Of a DNA stretch of 40,417 nt, positions 6,019-13,359 are shown in pieces. The position numbers were made by a program, and so were the translations under genes. The DNA is from Christensenella sp. UBA7102 (GTDB lineage: Bacteria > Bacillota > Clostridia > Christensenellales > UBA1750). The notes beneath the pieces are model-generated. The model worked only from the letters and a program-made list of their open reading frames with translations, made no database searches and was not told where the DNA came from. How positions within the stretch are numbered: position 1 is the first letter of the stretch; every line of letters begins with the position of its first letter. The stretch is from the NCBI GenBank assembly GCA_002492415.1, contig DKYK01000040.1, positions 8,807 to 49,223 on the forward strand, read 5' to 3'.

Positions 6019-7770
6019 ATGAATAAGCGCAAACGCTATGAGGACAAACGCAACCACCATACGCGCGGGCATGGCCGTAACGAAAATCAGCACAAGCGGC
6101 GTCACTACGATGACCGGCCCCGGCACTATGGTGGGAATGCGCACAAGCATCGTGAAACAGAACCCATCCATCGCGAGGACAAACAGGCGTCACGCAAATG
6201 GATCGACGGATTGCAACACCGATGGACGCAGTTCACCCAGAAAATCGCACATTTTATGAGTGATATATGCGATACGCGCAGCGCGCGGATACAAGAGACG
6301 CAGGCACGCCTTGACGCCCTCAACGCCCAGCTCGCCGATCAGCAGGCCCTATACGAGCAGATTCATCGCGAAGCGCTGGACTCTGCCGCCAGAGAAAGCA
6401 GCACTCTTATTGAAAATGCAAAGGTCGAAGCCACGCAAATTTCCGCCAAGGCGGCCGAAGATCTCGACCATGAACTTGCTGAAAAAAAGCAGATGGTCAC
6501 CCAGCTCGATCTCCGCCTGGCCGAACAACAGCTGGAAAATAAAAGAACCGAGAGCTTCTCAGTCTCCGTCCAGAAAAAGGTGGACACCGCGCAGCGCAAG
6601 CTGGCTCGCCTGACCGATACAATCAAGCGCATGCAACAAGCCGAAGACCTTTGGGACTCCGTCGAGGGTGGTTCCTATGAGTTCAGTACCCTGCTTGCAT
6701 CGATCGATTCTGACATCGCGCCCACGGTGGAGATCAAGCTTCATTGCATGGATGTCAAGGATCTGCGAAAGAAATTCAATCAGAACAAGAAGCTCATCGC
6801 AGAGGTGCTCGAAAAATACAAGAGCCGCTATACGACCAAGACGAACGCCGCTCTGTATCAGCTGATGACGATCGCGTTGGAAGCGGAGTTGCAGAACATA
6901 CTGCACACCATCAACTTTGGCAAACTCGACGATGCTCACGCCGCCGTGAAGGCCATGTGCGACCGCTACATCAAGATTGCAATGGAGGGCAACCAGAATA
7001 TCGCACCCACCCTGATCAAGTTCATCGGGGAAATCAACGTACTGTATGCCAATGCAGTCAATATCGAGTACGAATACTACATCAAGAAAGAGCAGATCAA
7101 AGAGGAGCAACGCGCTATCCGTGAGAAGATGCGTGAAGAAGCGGCAGATCGCCGCCGCTTAGCGGAAGAGCAAAAAAAGATAGAGCAGGAGCAGCAGAAA
7201 TACTCCAACCAGATCGACACCCTTCACGCACAGATCGTACAGGCCTCTGGCGACGACCAGAAGACCGCTGCGCTGCAGAAGCGCATAGATGAGCTGCAAG
7301 GCATGCTCGCCGCTGTCGAAACCAAAAAGGAGGAGATCATCTCCCGTCAGAACGGTCAGGCCGGGCATGTGTATGTGATCAGCAACCTCGGCTCCTTTGG
7401 CGACGATATATTCAAGATTGGCATGACGCGTCGGATGGATCCCATGGAGCGTATCGACGAGCTGGGCAGCGCGTCCGTGCCCTTCCCGTTTGACGTCCAC
7501 AGCGTCATCTTCTCGGAAAATGCGGTGCAGCTGGAGCATGACCTGCACGCTGCGCTCAACGACGCACGCCTGAATAAGGTCAACCTTCGCAAGGAGTTCT
7601 TCAAGATCTCGCTGGATGAGCTTGAAGCCATCGTCTATCAATACGACCCATCCGCAGAGTTCAACCGCACCATGCTGGCCGAGCAGTACAAGCAGAGCCT
7701 GTCCATCGACTCGCCGGTTGAATACACCGCGGGTCTGGACGCCCTGGACGACGAGGAAGAAGCGGTGTAG
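6019..7770 (+). CDS. DUF4041 coiled-coil protein with C-terminal GIY-YIG-like (T5orf172/MUG113) domain
   Basis: A 583-residue protein. Residues 1-55 are rich in His and Arg. About residues 90-200 form a long coiled coil. Residues 200-360 correspond to the DUF4041 region (EFSTLLASIDSDIAPTVEIKLHCMDV), and a second charged coiled coil spans 355-445. Residues 449-540 are a GIY-YIG-like nuclease domain: HVYVISNLGSFGDDIFKIGMT carries the two-strand core, then RRMDPMERIDEL supplies the Arg, and QLEHDLHAAL the likely metal-binding Glu. Proteins of this layout are common beside phage repressors. Their role is unproved; nicking of foreign DNA or exclusion of other phages is an inference. It follows the repressor by 46 bases and may be expressed in the lysogen. 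Confidence 0.85.
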   Translation: MNKRKRYEDKRNHHTRGHGRNENQHKRRHYDDRPRHYGGNAHKHRETEPIHREDKQASRKWIDGLQHRWTQFTQKIAHFMSDICDTRSARIQETQARLDALNAQLADQQALYEQIHREALDSAARESSTLIENAKVEATQISAKAAEDLDHELAEKKQMVTQLDLRLAEQQLENKRTESFSVSVQKKVDTAQRKLARLTDTIKRMQQAEDLWDSVEGGSYEFSTLLASIDSDIAPTVEIKLHCMDVKDLRKKFNQNKKLIAEVLEKYKSRYTTKTNAALYQLMTIALEAELQNILHTINFGKLDDAHAAVKAMCDRYIKIAMEGNQNIAPTLIKFIGEINVLYANAVNIEYEYYIKKEQIKEEQRAIREKMREEAADRRRLAEEQKKIEQEQQKYSNQIDTLHAQIVQASGDDQKTAALQKRIDELQGMLAAVETKKEEIISRQNGQAGHVYVISNLGSFGDDIFKIGMTRRMDPMERIDELGSASVPFPFDVHSVIFSENAVQLEHDLHAALNDARLNKVNLRKEFFKISLDELEAIVYQYDPSAEFNRTMLAEQYKQSLSIDSPVEYTAGLDALDDEEEAV

Positions 7771-7820
7771 CCATGCTTCCGCATAGGATAGAATCCACAT
7801 GAAAAAAGGAGGGCGCGCAT

Positions 7821-8378
7821 ATGCCCATATACACCATGATCGGCGGCGTCAACGGCGCGGGCAAGTCCTCGCTGACCGGCGTGCTGAAGGCCCAGCGGAC
7901 GGATCTGGGTCTCATCATCGACGTGGACAGGCTGGCCCGGCAGAATGGCGGGTTCCTGGAGGGCGGCAGGATCGCGCTGCAGGAGATGTCCCGCTGCCTG
8001 CGGGAGGGCCTCTCCTTTACCCAGGAGACCACGCTGTCCGGCCAGCGCCCCGTTCGCGCGGCGCGGCAGGCGCGCCAGGCCGGGTACACGGTCCGTCTCT
8101 ACTACGTGGGCATTTCCAGCGAGGCGGAGGCGCTCCGGCGCATTGCCAACCGCGTGGCCAAGGGCGGCCACGACATTCCCGCCCAGGACGTGCACCGGCG
8201 CTATGCCGAGCGCTACGACGCGCTGGCCGCCGTGCTGCCCTACTGCGACGAGGCCACCTTTTTTGACAACGAGAACGGCTTTGTCGAGGTCGCGGAGTAC
8301 CGGAACGGCGAGCTCATCTGCAAGGGCGAGTACCGCCCGGCCTGGCTGCTGGAGTTGCAGCGCACCCTCCAGCAATAA
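7821..8378 (+). CDS. Zeta-toxin-like kinase
   Basis: A 185-residue P-loop protein with a strong AAAGGAGGG ribosome site. GGVNGAGKSSL (residues 8-18) is the Walker A loop, IIDVDRLAR the following acidic strand and TQETTLSG the conserved zeta-type segment. C-terminally, RVAKGGHDIP supplies basic residues typical of zeta kinases. Known zeta toxins phosphorylate UDP-N-acetylglucosamine and block wall synthesis. This is at the short end of the family. No epsilon-type antitoxin gene is next to it: the upstream gap is 50 bases and the next gene is the integrase. It may be a solitary, non-toxic kinase or be neutralised from elsewhere. Confidence 0.82.
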   Translation: MPIYTMIGGVNGAGKSSLTGVLKAQRTDLGLIIDVDRLARQNGGFLEGGRIALQEMSRCLREGLSFTQETTLSGQRPVRAARQARQAGYTVRLYYVGISSEAEALRRIANRVAKGGHDIPAQDVHRRYAERYDALAAVLPYCDEATFFDNENGFVEVAEYRNGELICKGEYRPAWLLELQRTLQQ

Positions 8379-8414
8379 GAAAATCCCCGCCCGTGCTGCA
8401 ACACGGACAGGGAT
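8376..8414 (-). terminator. Putative leftward terminator between the kinase and integrase genes
   Basis: An imperfect stem pairs ATCCCCGCCCGTG (8383-8395) with CACGGACAGGGAT (8402-8414). On the minus strand it is followed by TTTTCTTA. It would stop leftward transcripts entering the lysogeny genes from the integration site. A second hairpin follows at 8422-8453 (AGCAAAAGCCTC / GAGGTAGCTTTGCT), just upstream of the integrase. Confidence 0.4.
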
Positions 8415-8487
8415 CAAAGATAGCAAAAGCCTCCGACCAGAGGTAGCTTTGCTATACCCATTTTATCAGAGAAAGGGGTATAAATCA

Positions 8488-9744
8488 ATGGCACGACCCA
8501 AAAAAGAACGGCCAAATCGCGCAAACGGACTATATGAGGTGAAAGTCATTGTCGGCACGGACCTCCACGGCAAGCCCATCCGCAAGTCTTTCTACAGCAG
8601 CGTCTCCAAGGCCGACGCTCGTCGTAAGGGCGAACAGTACCGCATCGACTCCGCCGTGGCGCTGCAGACCGCAGCCGAGGTCATCGACCACACGATCACC
8701 TTCTCCGCCTGGGCGGACAAATGGCTGGAAGTCTACGTCAAGCCCACCGTGAGCGAGAACACATACAAATATACCTACGAGAACACGGTCCGGAATCACC
8801 TGAAGCCCTATTTCGGTGAATTTCGCCTGACCGCGATCAAGCCAATCAACGTCCAGAAGTTCTTTGCGACCAAGAAAGACAGCTCGGTTTCCATGCTCAA
8901 AAAGATGCGCATGTGCCTGAGCGGAATGTTTGAAGCCGCGATCGAGAACCAGGTGTGCCGCATGAACCCCACCCGAAAGTCCAAGTTCTCAAGCGACGCC
9001 ACGTCGCATGAGAAATACGCGTGCAGCGACGAGCAGATCGAGTTTCTCAAGTCATACGCCCTTGCCAACGGCTGGCCGGAGGTCGCGCTGCTCCTGGAGA
9101 CGGGCATGCGCCGTGGCGAGCTGCTGGGGCTGATGTACAGCGACATCGACTTCGCTGCGCAGACTTACAGCGTCAACCGCTCCCTCGCCGATGTGCGCGG
9201 CGTTGGCGTTGTCATCAATCCCCCGAAAAAGGACAGCTACCGCACCAATCCCCTCTCTCAGGCCGCCATGGACATCCTGAGCGCCATTCCACGCAAGGGG
9301 CTGTACGTATTCCCGGGCAAAAAAGGAGAGCTGCAGAGCCCCAATGCGTGGGCAAAGCGCCTGGCTGTGTTCATGGTCAATGTGCACGCGCTGCGCCCCG
9401 ACCTGCCCGTACTCACCGCCCACGACCTGCGCCACAGCTACGGCACCAAACTGCGCCGTGACGGGGTGGACATCTACACCATCGCCAAGATCATGGGACA
9501 CAAGGACATCAACGTCACAGCGAACATCTACGTCCACAATGAGATCGACGAGCTGCGCAAGGCGCTGAACATTGATGCCGCGGATCCAGGCAAAACATCC
9601 GCTATATCACCTTTCTACTGTTGTGTCAGAGATGCTATCGATGGCGAACCGGGTGGTAGTAGTATGACGTACCGGTTGGCACAGATTCGTTCGACGTATG
9701 GGAGCAAGCAGGCGGTTAGCACATGCAGTAGCGACACAGAGTAG
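8488..9744 (+). CDS. Tyrosine site-specific integrase
   Basis: A 418-residue phage integrase. The start is the ATG at 8488 with GAAAGGGG upstream; the frame is open much further back but that part overlaps the kinase gene. Order: an N-terminal arm-binding region (GLYEVKVIVGTDLHGKPIRKSF), a SAM-like core-binding domain (FSAWADKWLEVYVKP, about residues 72-165), and the catalytic domain with Arg in TGMRRGELLGL, Lys in NPPKKDSYR, His-x-x-Arg in HDLRHSYGT, His in MGHKDI and the nucleophile Tyr in ANIYVH. The last 45 residues (after LRKALNIDAA) are an unusual extension. As the last gene before the tRNA fragment, it should catalyse integration at tRNA-Leu. Confidence 0.95.
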   Translation: MARPKKERPNRANGLYEVKVIVGTDLHGKPIRKSFYSSVSKADARRKGEQYRIDSAVALQTAAEVIDHTITFSAWADKWLEVYVKPTVSENTYKYTYENTVRNHLKPYFGEFRLTAIKPINVQKFFATKKDSSVSMLKKMRMCLSGMFEAAIENQVCRMNPTRKSKFSSDATSHEKYACSDEQIEFLKSYALANGWPEVALLLETGMRRGELLGLMYSDIDFAAQTYSVNRSLADVRGVGVVINPPKKDSYRTNPLSQAAMDILSAIPRKGLYVFPGKKGELQSPNAWAKRLAVFMVNVHALRPDLPVLTAHDLRHSYGTKLRRDGVDIYTIAKIMGHKDINVTANIYVHNEIDELRKALNIDAADPGKTSAISPFYCCVRDAIDGEPGGSSMTYRLAQIRSTYGSKQAVSTCSSDTE

Positions 9745-9824
9745 GTATGGGCAATACTGCGAATTACGACAACTGTACGACAAAGCAGATGTTTTTATAG
9801 CGCATTGCATACCAATGTACAAAT

Positions 9825-9850
9825 AAAAACCCGAGAAATACGGTGTTTTT
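9825..9850 (+). terminator. Integrase terminator
   Basis: AAAAACCCG (9825-9833) pairs with CGGTGTTTTT (9841-9850), leaving a U-rich end. It lies about 80 bases after the integrase stop and just before the attachment site. Confidence 0.55.
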
Positions 9851-9870
9851 CAATGTTATATCTGTGCGTG

Positions 9871-9932
9871 CGCTAGTTTCAGGTACTAGTGAAGGTTCCT
9901 TCATGCAGGTTCAAGTCCTGTTTCTCGCACCA
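9871..9932 (+). other. attR: 3' fragment of tRNA-Leu(CAG)
   Basis: The bases fold as the 3' half of a class II tRNA. The anticodon stem CTAGT/ACTAG (9873-9877/9885-9889) closes the loop TTCAGGT with anticodon CAG (9880-9882). A long variable arm with GAAGG/CCTTC follows, then the T arm GCAGG-TTCAAGT-CCTGT, acceptor strand TTCTCGC (9922-9928), discriminator A and encoded CCA (9930-9932). No matching GCGAGAA acceptor strand and D arm lie at the right distance upstream. This is therefore the duplicated 3' end left by integration; the restored tRNA should be at the far end of the element. Confidence 0.82.
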
Positions 9933-9937
9933 ATTAA

Positions 9938-9980
9938 GACAACCGTTTTTGATACAAAGCCGGTTGTCTTTCTTTTTATT
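9938..9980 (+). terminator. Original tRNA-Leu terminator
   Basis: The perfect 8-bp stem GACAACCG (9938-9945) / CGGTTGTC (9961-9968) is followed by TTTCTTTTT. It lies just after the tRNA 3' end and belongs to the chromosome flank. Confidence 0.85.
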
Positions 9981-10215
9981 CAAAAGCCTTTATTTTAAAG
10001 TGTTTCTATGATTTTAAAAATAAAATGTAATAACCACTGTGAGAATTTAATTTTCACGGCGGCCTTTTTTAGGGGTGGTTTTGTCCTGATTCAAATTTCT
10101 AATCGTGTGATTATTTGGATTTTAAGTGATTATTAATAAAGTATAAATAAGTTGCGCAAATTGAATAGGGAGTGCGGATGGATTCCTGGACCAAGAGTGA
10201 AAGGACAAGGGGTTA

Positions 10216-10323
10216 ATGATGTACACACTTGAAGAACGAACAAAGGAGATTAAGCTCTACATTGAAACTGAATTAAGTGAAAATGCAATCATAAAGATAT
10301 TGGGTTATCCTTCACCAAACACA
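10216..10323 (+). pseudogene. 5' fragment of an IS3-type transposase OrfA
   Basis: From the ATGATG at 10216 the frame reads MMYTLEERTKEIKLYIETE, then LSENAIIKILGYPSPN. This is the N-terminal helix-turn-helix start of IS3/IS150-family OrfA proteins (Y-x-x-E-x-R-x-x-x-[IV]-K-L-Y-I ... LGYPS). A plausible AAGGGG ribosome site precedes it. Homology stops after about 35 codons, where unrelated Rhs-like DNA begins on the other strand. No transposase remainder or clear terminal inverted repeats are seen. Confidence 0.6.
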
Positions 10324-10402
10324 GGATCGTGGTCACGCCGTTTGTGGTTTTCGTGGTGCGGTTGCCGTCCGCGTCGTAGGTGAAGGTCAGCGTGCTGCCC
10401 TG
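10324..10402 (-). pseudogene. Shred of an Rhs/YD-repeat gene
   Basis: Read on the minus strand, about 26 codons encode GSTLTFTYDADGNRTTKTTN followed by GVTT, a textbook YD repeat of Rhs-type polymorphic toxins or wall-associated proteins. It has no start, stop or neighbouring repeats. It is more GC-rich than the flanking AT-rich DNA and abuts the transposase fragment exactly, so it is a recombination scrap. Confidence 0.65.
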
Positions 10403-10464
10403 TTTACCCAATACTTATCAATTATCAATATTGATTAGCCTCCTAATAGAAAGAATAATATAAA

Positions 10465-10956
10465 CTATTCGAAATGCTCGTTCCAGTACCGACGGATAAC
10501 TTGCCGGGCACAATACCGAGCTTGCTTTTCCTCTAGAAAACTATCCATTTCCCACTCAGCAAGCCACTGGTAGTAATGAGTTAATTCATGCGCTAAACAC
10601 TCTAGAATAGCATAAGTCGCGTTTATTTCACCCCGTTTTTCCACAAGAGCAACATAGTCACCCACCGCGATTCGAGCATAAGGCTCCAATGAATGATCGT
10701 ATGGCGCAAAGAACGTCCCGTAAACCCTTTCTCCATCGTGCGCGCGTATTTGTTCCTGGTTTTTCACATATACCATTACACGCATAGGAAAGGCGTATCT
10801 TTTGCGCAACCAAACGCAAAACTTCTTTATTTCCTCCCGAATCCGGCAATCCGTATTCGGATCAAACTTCAATCGTATCCCTGTGCGCCTTGCTGTTCCT
10901 GGTGCTGCAGTTTTTCTCAAATAATGCAGATACGCTTCTATCCATGTCTCTTTCAT
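10465..10956 (-). CDS. Putative zinc metallopeptidase-like protein (HELTH motif)
   Basis: A 163-residue protein starting at the second ATG (10956), which has AGAGG five bases upstream; the first ATG at 10971 adds five residues. The C-terminal half contains LECLAHELTHYYQWLAEW, in which HELTH is the HExxH zinc-binding and catalytic motif, followed by helical E/K-rich sequence. The N-terminal half (IREEIKKFCVWLRKRYAFPMRVMVYV) is seen with SprT-like or other small predicted metalloproteases. It carries no signal peptide and should be cytoplasmic. It stands alone, in the scar region. The substrate is unknown and I cannot assign a named family. Confidence 0.65.
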   Translation of the reverse strand: MKETWIEAYLHYLRKTAAPGTARRTGIRLKFDPNTDCRIREEIKKFCVWLRKRYAFPMRVMVYVKNQEQIRAHDGERVYGTFFAPYDHSLEPYARIAVGDYVALVEKRGEINATYAILECLAHELTHYYQWLAEWEMDSFLEEKQARYCARQVIRRYWNEHFE

Positions 10957-10971
10957 TTTTTCCTCTTTCAT

Positions 10972-11348
10972 TCACTCTATGATCGGCAATCATTGTTATG
11001 GTCACTTGACCATTCTTTTTACTCTATGATCTCTCCCAGGTGTGTGTTTTTTTGGTGGTTTGGGGAGGCTTATTGGCTCTGGAAGTAAAATTATTTTTAG
11101 TGCGTGCGTATGGACTTCCTCTCTTGTTTGATGCGGTTGCCAGACCTATCGTTATTCTAGATCAGGGTGATACGAATGAACTCATAGCTATAAGCTTTCC
11201 GGAACCCCGCTCGAAGCGGGATTTTCTTTTTTTATACAAAATCCGTGCACAGCAATGCCGCACACGAATTTTGTCGGAAGAGATCTTCCAGTAGAGGAGG
11301 ATCTAAAGGCCAATGGAGCGATCGCAGCACAATTTCTTTGCCCTGAAG
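10972..11348. other. Non-coding or decayed stretch downstream of spoIVB
   Basis: No convincing gene is present. The plus-strand frame at 11040-11294 lacks a ribosome site and reads straight through a terminator, so I do not call it. spo0A, which commonly occupies this position after spoIVB, is not here. Confidence 0.6.
11206..11234 (+). terminator. Rightward rho-independent terminator without an evident gene
   Basis: The 5-bp core stem CCCGC/GCGGG (11206-11210/11216-11220) is closed by TCGAA and followed by ATTTTCTTTTTTT. It suits rightward transcription only. No intact rightward gene precedes it, so it may be the remainder of a lost gene. Confidence 0.6.
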
Positions 11349-12599
11349 CTAACCTGCTGCTTTCAACATATTTTCGATATAGATTCCATACCCGCGCGTC
11401 GGGTCATTCACCAGGACGTGCGTCACCGCTCCCACTAGCTTTCCATTTTGCAGGATTGGAGACCCGCTCATACCCTGCACAATACCGCCTGTGACTGCCA
11501 GCAGTTCTGGATCGGTGATCTCCACAACCATGGAGCGTGGCGCGGCAGTCAACTGCGGATTCACGCGAATGATGCGGCAGGAGAACTCGCGCACGCCATT
11601 GCCGTCGATGGTAGTCAATAGAGAAGCCGGCCCTACCTCGATCTCGGACTGAGCTGCGATGGGCAGCCCCTGTGGATAGAGTGGGTTTGTGATCTGCTTT
11701 TCTACCGTGCCATACACCCCCATTTCCGTATTGCTCTTTAACGTAAAGGCCGAGTTCCATCCGCCGGTGAATACGCCGTGCAGCTCGCCTGCCTCGCCTC
11801 GAGAGCCCTTTTTCACATCAATGATCTCGGACAGATAGACGTCGCCGTCGCGGATGGGCAGCACCTTCCCGGTATCCTGGTCCGTCACTGCATGCCCCAG
11901 CGCGCCGAAGATGTGCGTCTGCGGGTCCACAAATGTCAGCGTGCCGATGCCCGCGGTGGAATCCCTTACCCACACACCCAGCCGTTTTTCACCCGATTCA
12001 TCTATCGCTGGTGTAACGGTGGTTCGCCGCGTCTTCCCATCCCGCACATACTCCACCTCAATCGGCCCATCGCAATCGCGCACTGCCTCTGTCAGCGCCT
12101 GCATGGAATCCACTTTTTTCCCGCAGATGCCTGTGATACAATCTCCCGAGCTCAAACCTGCATCGCACGCCGGGTATACCGCAGTGCCGTCCGCACGGTA
12201 TACGCTCGCGCAGTCCACAATAAATACACCGTTTGTAAACATGGTAAGGCCGATGCTCTGTCCGCCTGGGATGAGTACGCGTTCACCATCCACCTGGACC
12301 GTCGCTGTTCGAAGCGGTATGCAGCCCAGCAGCCGGAAGACCACCTGCGTGCTGCCTACATCCTGCGATGTCAGCGTGGGACTGCGCGACCCCAGTGTCT
12401 CATCTGTAGAGGAAGAGACGCACGTACCCTCCCGCTCCACCTCTACTTTTACGGGCAGAAAAAAAGAATATGACTTCTCCTGCCCCTGCGTCAAGTGAAT
12501 AAGTTCCGGGATATTGCGCATGCTTTGAACAGACGGAACAAAGTTCAACGCGATCAAAGCAGCAGCCAACATCCCTCCCAATACCCGTTTTGCTTTCAT
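11349..12599 (-). CDS. spoIVB: SpoIVB signalling serine peptidase
   Basis: A 416-residue protein starting at the ATG at 12599 (GAGGTGTGGAGC upstream). It has an N-terminal export/anchor helix (residues 5-26), a PDZ-like region (about 100-190, including GLSSGDCITGICGKKV) and the S55 peptidase domain. His236 in FGALGHAVTD and Ser378 in QGMSGSPI match the known catalytic pair. SpoIVB is made in the forespore and cleaves SpoIVFA to trigger pro-sigma-K processing in the mother cell. It is the last gene of the recN cluster. The usual next gene, spo0A, is absent. Confidence 0.96.
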   Translation of the reverse strand: MKAKRVLGGMLAAALIALNFVPSVQSMRNIPELIHLTQGQEKSYSFFLPVKVEVEREGTCVSSSTDETLGSRSPTLTSQDVGSTQVVFRLLGCIPLRTATVQVDGERVLIPGGQSIGLTMFTNGVFIVDCASVYRADGTAVYPACDAGLSSGDCITGICGKKVDSMQALTEAVRDCDGPIEVEYVRDGKTRRTTVTPAIDESGEKRLGVWVRDSTAGIGTLTFVDPQTHIFGALGHAVTDQDTGKVLPIRDGDVYLSEIIDVKKGSRGEAGELHGVFTGGWNSAFTLKSNTEMGVYGTVEKQITNPLYPQGLPIAAQSEIEVGPASLLTTIDGNGVREFSCRIIRVNPQLTAAPRSMVVEITDPELLAVTGGIVQGMSGSPILQNGKLVGAVTHVLVNDPTRGYGIYIENMLKAAG

Positions 12600-12742
12600 G
12601 CTCCACACCTCGTTTGCTCGTTTTCACGATTAAGGTGCGGCAATCGAAGCCGAGTTATTCTGGCAACTTATCGGCTGTAGGTCATTTGTAGAGGATGAAT
12701 GGTCATATTCTTTGCGGGCCCCGGCCCTGTGGAAGTTTCAGC

Positions 12743-13063
12743 CTATTGGATGTCCAGCAGTTTGTCGACGGCTTCCTGCATAATACCTGCATTGCGGTAC
12801 TGCATCACGAGCTTCTTCTCACGTTCGCTCAGATCAGCCAACGAATACTCCATACCTGCGCTCATCTGGGCAGTCTGCATCGTACCAATGCTGGTGTCCA
12901 GTCCATTGCAGATGCGGATTACGTTATCCAGCGAAGCCCCGCCAAGATTACCTGCCAGCATGGAAAGCAGCGTGGAATAGGGCATGTTGATCATGCGAGC
13001 ATAATCTTTGAGCGTCATGCCTTTTTCTTTGATCTTTTTCTTTATGAATTCTTCACGCGTCAT
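12743..13063 (-). CDS. XRE-type HTH protein between recN and spoIVB
   Basis: A 106-residue protein. Residues 1-60 hold a helix-turn-helix (MTLKDYARMINMPYSTLLSMLAGNLGGASLDNVIRICNGL), and the C-terminal half is helical (LSEREKKLVMQYRNAGIMQEAVDKLLDIQ). The second part resembles the tail of many Clostridial XRE regulators. Its leader has a sigma-A-like promoter and a GACAA-GAT-TTGTC dyad that overlaps a Spo0A-box-like sequence. It is 143 bases upstream of spoIVB and may be co-transcribed with it or regulate it. A regulator at this location is not part of the standard gene order. Confidence 0.82.
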   Translation of the reverse strand: MTREEFIKKKIKEKGMTLKDYARMINMPYSTLLSMLAGNLGGASLDNVIRICNGLDTSIGTMQTAQMSAGMEYSLADLSEREKKLVMQYRNAGIMQEAVDKLLDIQ

Positions 13064-13104
13064 GTTACCCTCCGTACTCTTTTTCCGCAGTCTTTGCCAC
13101 CCTT

Positions 13105-13162
13105 AGACAAGATTTGTCGAAACCTACCGATTTATTTTATACCAACCAAATTAAACAATCAA
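13105..13162 (-). promoter_or_regulatory. Promoter and operator of the XRE gene, with a Spo0A-box-like site
   Basis: On the minus strand -35 TTGATT (13162-13157) and -10 TAAAAT (13139-13134) are 17 bases apart. Downstream lies the perfect dyad GACAA-GAT-TTGTC (13106-13118). Overlapping it on the plus strand is TTTGTCGAA (13113-13121), which equals the extended Spo0A-box consensus TTTGTCRAA. The rest of the 13064-13359 gap shows nothing I recognise. Confidence 0.5.
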
Positions 13163-13359
13163 TATGGATATTTCCGCTTTCAACATATCACAACCCACTC
13201 AACTTTATTGGGTTTTTCATCATTATTCCCTCTTAACAGCAAAAAATACGAATTCATGCGCATTCCTTCTCGGATTGATCCAAAAGAAAGTAACATTTCG
13301 TGAACGAATGTGGAAAAATCGTTAATTATTTCAATTCTAAGTAAAGTGTTAAATGACAG

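Larger units (their letters stand above)
1..9932. mobile_element. Right end of an integrated prophage or phage-like element
   Basis: The left quarter of the window has the gene content of a temperate phage early/lysogeny region: replisome organiser, RecT, YqaJ exonuclease, divergent Cro-like and LexA-like repressors with shared operators, cargo genes, and a tyrosine integrase as the last gene. It ends at a tRNA-Leu 3' fragment that fits attR. No structural, packaging or lysis genes are visible, so they would have to lie left of position 1. An integrative conjugative or satellite element cannot be excluded, but the recombination and replication genes favour a phage. The left end and the intact tRNA are outside the window. 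Confidence 0.85.
9981..10464. other. AT-rich scar between the tRNA site and the next gene
   Basis: Apart from the two gene fragments at 10216-10402, I see no coding potential here. A hairpin GTGAGAAT-TTA-ATTTTCAC lies near 10038-10055, followed by GGCGGCCTTTTTT. The base composition is clearly more AT-rich than the flanking genes, as expected for decayed or imported DNA. Confidence 0.6.

Noticed and set aside
7945..9744. A 599-residue kinase-integrase fusion
   Set aside because: The extra N-terminal part is an arginine-rich out-of-frame reading of the kinase gene; the integrase has its own ATG and ribosome site at 8488.
9821..9932. A complete tRNA-Leu gene
   Set aside because: A CCGAGAA lies upstream but is too far from the anticodon arm (34 bases against about 19-24), and no D arm with GG in the loop can be formed.
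11040..11294. Small rightward gene upstream of spoIVB's 3' end
   Set aside because: No ribosome site, GTG start in a T-run, and the frame passes through a rho-independent terminator. It may be decayed sequence.
12600..12742. Sigma-G promoter for spoIVB
   Set aside because: A GAATAT-like -35 is present but no acceptable -10 at the right distance, so I do not call it.
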